The notes beneath the pieces are model-generated. The model did no database searches. It saw only the letters and a list, made by a program, of their open reading frames with translations, and had not been told where the DNA came from. Made by a program: the position numbers and the translations under genes. Shown here one piece after another: positions 15,209 through 22,182 of a stretch of DNA of 33,004 nucleotides (position 1 is the first letter of the stretch; the number at the start of each line of letters is the position of its first letter). The DNA is from an uncultured Myxococcaceae bacterium. GTDB taxonomy: Bacteria; Myxococcota_A; Polyangia; Polyangiales; Ga0077539. The stretch spans positions 1 to 33,004 of the forward strand of contig CAMFHP010000100.1 in the NCBI GenBank assembly GCA_945952225.1. The letters are read 5' to 3'.

Positions 15209-17106
15209 GACTCATCAAGATCGCGCTGGGCAGCGTCAATCCGACGGTGGGGTCGGTGCGCTCGAACATCGAGCGGTGCATCGCGATGGCGACGGAGATG
15301 TCCGCCGCGCAGGCCACCGTGGGGATCTTTCCCGAGCAGGTGATCGGGGGCTATCCCTCCGAGGATCTGGTGCAGTGGCGGGGCTTCATCGACGCGCAGC
15401 GCGCGGCCCTGGAGCGCTTCGCGCGCGAGACCTCGGAGTCGCCGACGGTGTGGGTGCTCGGGCTCGTGGTGTCGCTGCGCGGGCACCTCTACAACGCCGC
15501 GGCGGTGGTGCACCGCGGGGCCATCGTGGGCGTGGTGCCGAAGGAGAAGCTCCCGACGTACAACGTCTTCTACGAGGCCCGCACGTTCTCGCGCGGCGGA
15601 CCGGGGCTGCGCGATGAGGTCTTCGGCGCGCCCTTCGGCGACATGGTGTTCGAGTTCGACTTCGGCACGCTCGGCGTCGAGGTGTGCGAAGACGTGTGGT
15701 CGCCCGACGGACCGATGCGTCGACGTTGCTACGCGGGCGCCGAGCTCATCGTGAACATCTCGGCGTCGCCGTACCGCATGGGCGTGATGGGCACGCGGCG
15801 CGAGATGCTCGCCACGCGCTCCGGCGACAACCAGTGCACGCTCGCGTACGTGAACGCCGTGGGGGCCAACGACGGGCTCATCTTCGACGGCGGCGGCTTC
15901 GTGCTCCAGAACGGGCGGCCCATGCACGAGGCGCCGCGCTGGCGTCAGCAGTGGTCGTCGACGGTGGTCGACCTCGATCGCACGCAGCGCCTCCGCACCG
16001 AGAACACCACATGGCGGAACGACTGCATCGACGCGCGCGCCACGTCGACGCTGCCGCGCATCGAGCGATGGACGAAGCCCACGACCGACCGCGCGGGCCT
16101 CGCGTATCCCGCCCCCGCGCACGGGAGCTTCTTCCTCCCGTCGCCCGCGAAGGCGAGGGGCGCGCGCGAGGAGTTCTGCGAAGACCTGCTCGACGCGCTC
16201 GCGCTGGGCATCACCGACTACTTCGAGAAGACGAAGGCCTTCAAGGGCATCGGCATCGCGCTCTCGGGCGGACGCGACTCGCTCCTCACGCTGCTCATCG
16301 CGTGGCGCTCGGTGCAGACGCGCTTCGCGCACCTCGACGACGAGGCCCGCCGCGCGAAGACCGCGGAGCTCATGCGCGCGTTCTACATGCCGTCGCGCTA
16401 CTCGTCGGACCACACGAGCACCTGCGCGCGGACCATCTGCGCCGAGCTCAACGTGCCCTTTCAGGTGGTGCCCATCGAGGAGGCGTTCAACCGCGAGGCC
16501 GACGTCGCGCGCACGATGGTGGGCGGCGAGCTCACGGGCATCACGCAGCAGAACGTGCAGGCCCGCCTGCGCTCGCTGCGCATGTGGAACTGGGCCAACA
16601 CCACGGGGATGCTCTTTCTCCAGACGGGGAACATGAGCGAGAAGGCCATGGGGTACACCACCATCGGCGGCGACCTCGAAGGCGCCCTCGCGATCCTCGC
16701 GAACGTGCCGAAGACCGTGGTGATCTACCTGCTCGAATACCTGCTCGACGTGCACGGCTTCGAGGGCATCCGTCTGACCCTCTCGGCGCCCGCGGGCCCC
16801 GAGCTCGCGCCCAACCAGAAGGGCGAAGACGAGCTCATGCCCTTCCGCGTGCTCGATGCGTGCTTCCACCTCTATGCGGCCGAGAAGCTCGCGCCCACGG
16901 AGATCGTCGAGGCCCTCACCTCGATGTTCCCCGCGGAGCAGCCCGAGAACCTCCGCGCGTGGGTCGAGAAGTTCATCCGGCTCTTCGTGCAGTCGATCTA
17001 CAAGTGGGTGCAGGCCCCGCTCTCGCTGCACGTGGGCAACCTCGACCTCGAACGCGAGCGCGCCCTCCAGCTCCCCGTGGTCGAAACCACGGAATGGACG
17101 CGCTAG
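15205..17106 (+). CDS. nadE: Glutamine-dependent NAD+ synthetase
   Basis: A 633-aa NAD synthetase that amidates deamido-NAD to NAD with ATP and glutamine-derived ammonia, the last step of NAD biosynthesis. The N-terminal glutaminase (nitrilase fold) shows its triad: Glu44 in FPEQVIGGYPSEDL, Lys115 in VPKEKLPTYNVFYEARTF and Cys161 in VEVCEDVW. The C-terminal synthetase has the PP-loop SGGRDS (354-359), the ITQQNVQARLR stretch and GNMSEKAMGYTTIGGD. Length fits the larger bacterial two-domain form. The start ATG overlaps the stop of the upstream CutA-fusion gene (ATGA), so the two are at least partly co-transcribed. It is likely the main NadE of the organism. Confidence 0.95.
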   Translation: MRLIKIALGSVNPTVGSVRSNIERCIAMATEMSAAQATVGIFPEQVIGGYPSEDLVQWRGFIDAQRAALERFARETSESPTVWVLGLVVSLRGHLYNAAAVVHRGAIVGVVPKEKLPTYNVFYEARTFSRGGPGLRDEVFGAPFGDMVFEFDFGTLGVEVCEDVWSPDGPMRRRCYAGAELIVNISASPYRMGVMGTRREMLATRSGDNQCTLAYVNAVGANDGLIFDGGGFVLQNGRPMHEAPRWRQQWSSTVVDLDRTQRLRTENTTWRNDCIDARATSTLPRIERWTKPTTDRAGLAYPAPAHGSFFLPSPAKARGAREEFCEDLLDALALGITDYFEKTKAFKGIGIALSGGRDSLLTLLIAWRSVQTRFAHLDDEARRAKTAELMRAFYMPSRYSSDHTSTCARTICAELNVPFQVVPIEEAFNREADVARTMVGGELTGITQQNVQARLRSLRMWNWANTTGMLFLQTGNMSEKAMGYTTIGGDLEGALAILANVPKTVVIYLLEYLLDVHGFEGIRLTLSAPAGPELAPNQKGEDELMPFRVLDACFHLYAAEKLAPTEIVEALTSMFPAEQPENLRAWVEKFIRLFVQSIYKWVQAPLSLHVGNLDLERERALQLPVVETTEWTR

Positions 17107-17239
17107 CCCCGCCCCTGCCTCGCTTCCCGCGGCAGCCGATCCCGCCGTCCGCACTTCGTACGCGACGCCTTGTCACCGTCCCGCTTGACCCACCGACGGC
17201 CTCGGCCCTCGCCGCGTTTTCGCCGTTCTGTTCCCGTGT

Positions 17240-17255
17240 CCGATAGGATCATCGG
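17240..17255 (+). promoter_or_regulatory. Candidate promoter/operator of the ACP operon
   Basis: TAGGAT (17244-17249) is a plausible -10 inside the inverted repeat CCGAT-N6-ATCGG (17240-17244, 17251-17255). A -35 is not clear. It would give a leader of about 80 bases before the ACP gene, the longest in this window. Confidence 0.35.
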
Positions 17256-17276
17256 TCCGAGGACGGCGACGCCCCG

Positions 17277-17295
17277 CTGCGCGATCGATGCGCAG
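17277..17295 (+). promoter_or_regulatory. Hairpin in the ACP-gene leader
   Basis: CTGCGC (17277-17282) and GCGCAG (17290-17295) form a perfect six-pair stem with a seven-base GATCGAT loop, about 40 bases upstream of ATG 17337. It might affect mRNA stability or translation of the acyl carrier protein. The rest of the 230-base gap after nadE (17107-17336) holds no gene that I can see. Confidence 0.35.
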
Positions 17296-17336
17296 GGCAC
17301 GGCGTTGCCAACCACCCACGGCAGCAGGCGAACTCC

Positions 17337-17597
17337 ATGACCACTCCCTCGACGGCGGCGCTCGAAGCGCAGGTGACCGACTTCATCGTGTCGAACTTTC
17401 ACGTGGGCAAGCGCGAGGCCTTCACGTCCGCGACGTCGCTCCTCGACACGGGCATCGTCGACTCCACGGGCTACCTCGAGATCTTCCAGTGGATCGACAC
17501 GGACTTTCACGTCTCCGTCGACCCCGCCGAGATGGACCCGTCGAACTTCGGCACCGTCGCGGCGATCGCGTCGTACCTGCACCGCAAGCTCGGGTGA
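17337..17597 (+). CDS. Acyl carrier protein-like protein
   Basis: An 86-aa carrier protein. Its four-helix pattern and the phosphopantetheine site LLDTGIVDSTGYLEIF (Ser43) mark it as an ACP; DST replaces the DSL of fatty-acid-synthase ACPs, as in specialised carriers. It is followed four bases later by two alpha/beta-hydrolase-fold genes and has no ketosynthase, adenylation or acyltransferase gene nearby, so it is not part of an ordinary fatty acid or polyketide cluster. A carrier beside two dissimilar hydrolases is also found in exosortase/PEP-CTERM polysaccharide loci; whether this one belongs to such a system is an inference. The weak ribosome-binding site (AGCAGGCGAAC) leaves the ATG as the only sensible start. 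Confidence 0.85.
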   Translation: MTTPSTAALEAQVTDFIVSNFHVGKREAFTSATSLLDTGIVDSTGYLEIFQWIDTDFHVSVDPAEMDPSNFGTVAAIASYLHRKLG

Positions 17598-17601
17598 CCG
17601 C

Positions 17602-18426
17602 ATGAGCGCGGGGGCCACGCACTCGTTCTTCTTCGACCGCGACGGCGCGCGCCTCTACGGGTGCCTCCACGCGCCCGCGGCGCCCGCGAAGAGGCTCGGC
17701 GTCGTGCTCGTGCACCCGTTCATGGAAGAGCGCCAGGACGCCCACCCCGTGCTCCGCGCGCTCGCCGTCGCGTGCGCGTCGCGCGGCATCCCCACACTCC
17801 GCTTCGACCTCAAGGGCTGCGGCGACTCGTCGGGCGAATGGAGCGACGCCACCCTCGACGACTGGCGCGCCGACGTGGTCGCCGCGTGCGAGGTGCTGCG
17901 CCGCGAGGGGGCGGTGACCGACGTGGCCCTCGTGGGGCTGCGCTTCGGTGCGACGCTCGCGGGACTCGTCGCGCGCGAGGCCGGCGCCGCGCGGCTCGCG
18001 CTCGTGCACCCCGTGGTCTCGGGCGACGCCTACGTGAAGGAACTCCTCATGGCGAACCTCGCCGCGGAAATGGTGCTCCATCGCAAGGTGGGCGTGACGC
18101 GCGAGGCCCTGCTCGCACGGCTCGACGCGGGCGAGGCGGTCAACCTCTTCGGCTATGCGTTCACGGCCGCGCAGTACCGCGCGCTGCGCCAGGTCGACCT
18201 CACGCGCACCCTCGCGGGCTTCGACCGTTCAACGCTCGTGGTCGACGTCGCGCGCACCGCGCAGGCCCGTGAGCCGAAGGAGTTCCGCGCGCTCACCGAC
18301 GCGATCGGCGCGACCGCCACGCTGGTGCGCGCGGTGGAGCCGTACACGCTGTGGGCCGAGGGCAAGGTGCAGGTGGCCCGCGCCGAGTCCGTCGAGGGGG
18401 CGCTGCTCCCGTGGTTGGAGGTGTGA
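17602..18426 (+). CDS. Alpha/beta-hydrolase-fold protein lacking the nucleophile Ser (exosortase hydrolase 2-like)
   Basis: A 274-aa alpha/beta-hydrolase-fold protein. The fold is clear: VVLVHPFMEERQDAH (oxyanion strand), GIPTLRFDLKGCGDSSGEW and the elbow strand VALVGLRFGATLAGLVA. At the elbow the normal GxSxG is GLRFG (112-116), with Arg114 where the nucleophile should be, and no convincing catalytic His is seen near the C-terminus. It is therefore probably not a normal hydrolase. The 'exosortase A system-associated hydrolase 2' family, as I recall it, also has a GLR elbow and always sits beside a second, dissimilar hydrolase, as here. It might act on, or bind, an ACP-held acyl group or a glycan-acylation intermediate. 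Four bases from the ACP stop, so the three genes are an operon. Confidence 0.75.
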   Translation: MSAGATHSFFFDRDGARLYGCLHAPAAPAKRLGVVLVHPFMEERQDAHPVLRALAVACASRGIPTLRFDLKGCGDSSGEWSDATLDDWRADVVAACEVLRREGAVTDVALVGLRFGATLAGLVAREAGAARLALVHPVVSGDAYVKELLMANLAAEMVLHRKVGVTREALLARLDAGEAVNLFGYAFTAAQYRALRQVDLTRTLAGFDRSTLVVDVARTAQAREPKEFRALTDAIGATATLVRAVEPYTLWAEGKVQVARAESVEGALLPWLEV

Positions 18427-18429
18427 TCG

Positions 18430-19467
18430 ATGGAGTCGGTCGTACGCTTTGAGAACCCCGCGGGCCTCGCGCTCCAGGGCATCCTCCACCGCCCCGAGCG
18501 CGCCGACGCGCACACGCCCGCGGTCGTGTGGCTCTCCGCGGGCCAGAAGGTGCGCCAGGGCGCGTGGCGCATGAACGTGGTGATGGCCCGACGGCTCGCG
18601 GCGCAGGGCATCCCCGTGCTGCGCTTCGACTACCACGGCATGGGCGACTCCGAGGGCGAGCGCCACCACGGCCAGTTCGTGATGGACTTCTACGGCTTCG
18701 TGCAGACCGGCGGCTTTCGCGACGACGTCGTGGCCGCGGTGGAGTTCCTTCTGCGCGAGGTGGGCGCGCGCCCCGTGGTGCTCGCGGGCCTCTGCGGCGG
18801 CGCGGCGTCGGCGCTCTTCGCGGGGCCGCAGCTCGGTCGCCGCGTGGCGGGACACGTGCTCGTCGACCTGCCCGTCACCATCTCGTCGTCGGCGCGTCAG
18901 CGGTACCTCGAAGCGCACCCCGAGGCGCTCGTGCGCGCGCGGCCCGCCGAGGCCGACACCGTGCTCGCCCTCTACGCGAAGAAGCTCCTCGACGTCGACG
19001 CGTGGCGCCGCCTCGCGCGGGGTGAGAGCACGCCGAAGCTCCTGCTCGAAGCGCTGCGCGTGAAGGCCCGTCTGCGCGTCGACCCGTGGGTGCCGCACCT
19101 GCCCGACGCGGCCCGCGCCCTCGTCGACCGCGCGCTCGGCGCCGCCCCCGTCGCCCCCGTCGACGGAAGCCCCGACGAGACCGCCCGCGGCGAGGTGCGC
19201 AACGAGCTCGTGGGCCCCGCGTTCCGCGCCGTGCTCGCGGCGGGACAGCGCGTGCGCTTCGTGAACAGCTCCACCTACGACCCGGTGTTCCAGACGTACT
19301 TCGCGGCGCACGAGCTCCCCGCGGGCGGCGCACTTCCGCCGGGCGTCGAGCGCGCGGTGGTGCCCGATTCGAACCACATCTTCTCGCTCGAACACGCGCA
19401 GCAGCAGCTCTTCGCGAGCCTCGACGGCGCCGTGCGCGAGGCCACGCGGGTCGCGAAGGCGGCGTGA
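18430..19467 (+). CDS. Alpha/beta hydrolase with Cys nucleophile position (exosortase hydrolase 1-like)
   Basis: A 345-aa alpha/beta-hydrolase-fold protein, third in the ACP operon, three bases after the previous stop. It shows WLSAGQKVRQG (oxyanion region), GIPVLRFDYHGMGDSEG and the elbow VVLAGLCGGAASALFAG, where Cys122 replaces the usual Ser. A C-terminal VPDSNHIFS provides a likely catalytic His (316). With Cys and His kept it may be an active thioesterase or acyltransferase-like enzyme. It differs strongly from its neighbour, as in the paired hydrolases of exosortase loci; at 345 residues it is about 70 longer than that family, the extra lying in the lid region (residues 150-260). Its TGA stop forms part of the next gene's extended -10. 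Confidence 0.75.
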   Translation: MESVVRFENPAGLALQGILHRPERADAHTPAVVWLSAGQKVRQGAWRMNVVMARRLAAQGIPVLRFDYHGMGDSEGERHHGQFVMDFYGFVQTGGFRDDVVAAVEFLLREVGARPVVLAGLCGGAASALFAGPQLGRRVAGHVLVDLPVTISSSARQRYLEAHPEALVRARPAEADTVLALYAKKLLDVDAWRRLARGESTPKLLLEALRVKARLRVDPWVPHLPDAARALVDRALGAAPVAPVDGSPDETARGEVRNELVGPAFRAVLAAGQRVRFVNSSTYDPVFQTYFAAHELPAGGALPPGVERAVVPDSNHIFSLEHAQQQLFASLDGAVREATRVAKAA

Positions 19468-19473
19468 TAGCGT
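19465..19473 (+). promoter_or_regulatory. Extended -10 for the GT39-like gene, overlapping the hydrolase stop
   Basis: TGATAGCGT (TGnTAnnnT); its TGA is the stop of the hydrolase gene and the hexamer 19468-19473 ends nine bases before ATG 19483. The same arrangement occurs at 11431-11439. Confidence 0.45.
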
Positions 19474-19482
19474 CGCCCGCCG

Positions 19483-21351
19483 ATGGTGCCCGATGACCCC
19501 GATGCGCCGCGCGAACGGGCGCGCGCGCTGGCCCTCGTCGCCGCGGCGGTCTCGCTCGCCGTGGCCCTCCGCGCCCACGCGCTCGGCGCGCTGAGCCTCT
19601 ACTACGACGAGCTCTACGCGACGCGCATCTACGGCGTGTCGCCGCGCAACCTCGCGGGCGTCGTCGCGCGCACGGCCTTCTACGATCAGCACCCGCCGCT
19701 CTACTACCTCACGGCCCTCGTGTGGACGCGCCTCTTCGGCCTCACCGAGGTCGGCGTGCGCAGCCTCAGCGTCACGTGCGGCGTGCTCCTGGTGCCCGCG
19801 GTGTACGACCTCGGTCGTGTGCTCTCGGGACGCCGCGTGGGCGCCGTCGCCGCGCTGCTTACGGCGGGCTTTCCGCTGCTGGTCTACTACGCGCGCGAGG
19901 CGCGGATGTACGCGATGCTCGCGCTCCTCGCGACGCTCACCACGGCGGCCTTCGTGCGCCTCGCCCAGCGTCACCCCTCACGCCACGTCGCGCCTGCATT
20001 TGCGCTCCTCGCGACGGCCACGGCGCTCACGCACTACTTCGGCGCGGTGCACGTCGCGGCCCTCTTCGTGACGCTCCTCTGGCGCGGTCGTGCGGGGCTC
20101 CGCGCGCTCCCGTCGTGGCTCTCGCGCTTCGCGCTCCCCGGCGCGTTGTTCGTGCCCTTCGCGGCCTTCGCGCGCTACCAGGCCGGGCACTTCGATTCGA
20201 GCTACCTGGGCTTCGGCGCGCGCGTCTACGCCGACGTGCTCGCGTGGATCGGCGGCGCCCACCAGTCGCTCCCCGCCGCCCTCGCATGGACGCTCCCCCT
20301 CGTCGCGCTCGCGGTGTGGGGTGCGCGCGCGTCGTGGCGCGAGACCGGCCCCGTCACCGTCGCGCCCTTCGCCGCGCCGTCGCCCACCTCCACCGCGTCG
20401 CGCGCGCTCGCGGTGCTGACCTCGCTCGGTGCGCTCGCGGTCGCCGCGGGCGTCGTCGCGGTGCGCGCGAAGCTGCTCCACAAGATCGCGCAGGTCGAGA
20501 TCGACCGCGGCGAGTCCTTCGACCTCGCGACGCTCCAGGCGCAGACCGCCGTGACGGCGACGCTCGCGGGCGCCGTGGCTGTGGCTGTTGCGGGCGCGCT
20601 GTGGGCCCTCGGCGACCGCCTCGCACCCTCCGTCGACGAACCCACCGACGACCCCCGCGTCGACCCCGCGCGCTCGCTCCCGCGCGTCGCGCTCGCGTGC
20701 ATCGCCGTGCCCCTCGCGCTCTCGGTGATCGCGGGCCTCGCGGGCAAGCCCCTCGTGCTCGTGCGCAATTTCGTGATCGCGGCGCCCTTCGTGGCCCTGC
20801 TCGCCGCACGCGGATGGTGGTCGCTCGCGCGCTCGTCGAGGCCCGCGGCGGCCCTCGCGGTGGCCTTCGTGATGCTGTTCTCGTCGGCGCAGTTCGGTGC
20901 GCTTCCCGCGCTCGCGCCGCAGGGCGACGACCTGCGCCCGTGGCTCCTGCACACGTACCAGGACTGGCGCGGCGCCCTCGCGCTCGCCCGCGGAGACACG
21001 TACGGACCTGTGGTGGTCGCGCAGCACTACGCGACCGACGCGGCGATCCACTACCGCGCGCATCACCCCGTGTTGCGCGTGCGCGAAGACGGCGAGCGCC
21101 TCGTGGTCTCACAGGTGCGACAGGACGACGACTTCGACGTCGAGGTGCACGAGGGCGACGCGTTTCACCCCGAGCTCCTCGCGCGCTTCTACCTCGTCGA
21201 CGTGCAGGGCCTCGCGCGCGATCACGGCCTCTCGCGCAGGCTCCTCGACAGCGCCCGCGCCTCCCACGAGTGCGCCGTGGTCGGACGCGCCGTGGGCCAC
21301 GTCACCGTCTACGACTGCAACGCCACGAGCGCCGTCGCCCTCGCGCGCTGA
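19483..21351 (+). CDS. GT39/ArnT-like membrane glycosyltransferase
   Basis: A 622-aa polytopic protein of the PMT/ArnT (GT-C) class, which transfer a sugar from a polyprenyl-phosphate donor on the periplasmic face. Diagnostic features are LYYDELYATRIYG with the catalytic Asp42-Glu43 pair in the first loop, YDQHPPLYYLTALVW (HPP at 70-72) and YYAREARMYAML (R138, R141, Y143). Eleven or so hydrophobic segments are followed by a soluble C-terminal region of about 160 residues. The acceptor (protein, lipid A, or polysaccharide) is unknown. It follows the ACP/hydrolase operon by 15 bases but has its own -10, and it may belong to the same envelope-glycan process. It converges on the NIF3-like gene with three bases between stops. 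Confidence 0.85.
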   Translation: MVPDDPDAPRERARALALVAAAVSLAVALRAHALGALSLYYDELYATRIYGVSPRNLAGVVARTAFYDQHPPLYYLTALVWTRLFGLTEVGVRSLSVTCGVLLVPAVYDLGRVLSGRRVGAVAALLTAGFPLLVYYAREARMYAMLALLATLTTAAFVRLAQRHPSRHVAPAFALLATATALTHYFGAVHVAALFVTLLWRGRAGLRALPSWLSRFALPGALFVPFAAFARYQAGHFDSSYLGFGARVYADVLAWIGGAHQSLPAALAWTLPLVALAVWGARASWRETGPVTVAPFAAPSPTSTASRALAVLTSLGALAVAAGVVAVRAKLLHKIAQVEIDRGESFDLATLQAQTAVTATLAGAVAVAVAGALWALGDRLAPSVDEPTDDPRVDPARSLPRVALACIAVPLALSVIAGLAGKPLVLVRNFVIAAPFVALLAARGWWSLARSSRPAAALAVAFVMLFSSAQFGALPALAPQGDDLRPWLLHTYQDWRGALALARGDTYGPVVVAQHYATDAAIHYRAHHPVLRVREDGERLVVSQVRQDDDFDVEVHEGDAFHPELLARFYLVDVQGLARDHGLSRRLLDSARASHECAVVGRAVGHVTVYDCNATSAVALAR

Positions 21352-21354
21352 CGG

Positions 21355-22125
21355 TCACGCCACGGTGAAGGGATCGCGGTCGACCGTGCTCACTGCCACG
21401 TCGAGGTCGGAGAACGACGCGCGCAGCGTTTCCGCGAGCCGCGCGAGCGTCACGCGCTCGCTGTTCGAGTGGAGCGCGCACACCACAGTGAGCCCCGCGC
21501 CCGCCGCACGCAGCGCGTCGTGGTGGCGCATCTCGCCCGTGAGGTAGAGCCCCGCGCCCGAGGCGATCACCTCGTTGAGCAGATCGCCGCACGCGCCCGC
21601 GCCGACGGCCACGCGCGACACCTCGCCGTCCGTGGGGCCCGCGATGAGGAGGCGCTCCACCGAGAGCCCGCGCTTGATGCGCTCGATCAACGCTGTACGC
21701 GCGATGGGCTCCACGGGGCCCACACGTCCGAGCCCCACGCCCTCGTCGGGGCGGGTGATGCGCAACGGTGCGCGCGCGGTCATGCCCACCACGTCGGCGA
21801 GCACGTCGTTGGTGCCGCCGTTCGCGACGTCGAGCGCGGTGTGCGGCGCGTAGATCGCAACGCCCGCCCGCACGGCCCGATACACCACGGAGCCCGCGTG
21901 CACGCGCTTGAGCCCCGAGAAGATCGTCGGGTGGTACGCGAGCACGAGCTCACATCCGCGCGCGACGGCCTCGTCGAAGACCGCAGCGGTGCAGTCGATC
22001 GCGAGCAGCGCGCGATGCACGGTCGCCTCGGGGTCGCCGACGAGGAGCCCGACGTTGTCCCACGACTCGGCGTAACGGAGCGGCGCGAGCGCTTCGAGGC
22101 GCGCGGTGATCTCACGGAGCTTCAT
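21355..22125 (-). CDS. NIF3-like dinuclear metal-centre protein (YbgI family)
   Basis: A 256-aa protein of the Nif3/YbgI family, hexameric toroids with two metal ions per subunit; some members act on GTP or folate-type compounds, but the general function is unsettled. Metal-ligand motifs visible: AYHPTIFSG (His65), APHTALD (His95, Asp99), TGEMRHHD and LHSNSE (His219, Glu223). The first His of the common HHP motif is Tyr here. Length equals the basal E. coli YbgI form without the PII/CutA-like insertion seen in longer Nif3 proteins. On its strand a TAGCGT -10 lies seven bases before ATG 22125. Divergent from the secreted 728-aa protein. Confidence 0.93.
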   Translation of the reverse strand: MKLREITARLEALAPLRYAESWDNVGLLVGDPEATVHRALLAIDCTAAVFDEAVARGCELVLAYHPTIFSGLKRVHAGSVVYRAVRAGVAIYAPHTALDVANGGTNDVLADVVGMTARAPLRITRPDEGVGLGRVGPVEPIARTALIERIKRGLSVERLLIAGPTDGEVSRVAVGAGACGDLLNEVIASGAGLYLTGEMRHHDALRAAGAGLTVVCALHSNSERVTLARLAETLRASFSDLDVAVSTVDRDPFTVA

Positions 22126-22132
22126 GGCCGCG

Positions 22133-22142
22133 ACGCTACCAT
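22133..22142. promoter_or_regulatory. Overlapping divergent -10 elements (NIF3-like / secreted protein)
   Basis: On the minus strand TAGCGT (22138-22133) ends seven bases before the NIF3-like start. On the plus strand TACCAT (22137-22142) could serve the gene starting at 22183 with a 40-base leader. The two hexamers share two bases, so polymerase could occupy only one at a time. Confidence 0.4.
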
Positions 22143-22182
22143 CGACGCGCTGGCCCGCTGCGTGCCATGCCCGCGCACCCCC

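Noticed and set aside
17337-21351. A polyketide or non-ribosomal peptide cluster around the ACP
   Set aside because: No ketosynthase, acyltransferase, adenylation or condensation domain is present; only a carrier protein and hydrolase folds.
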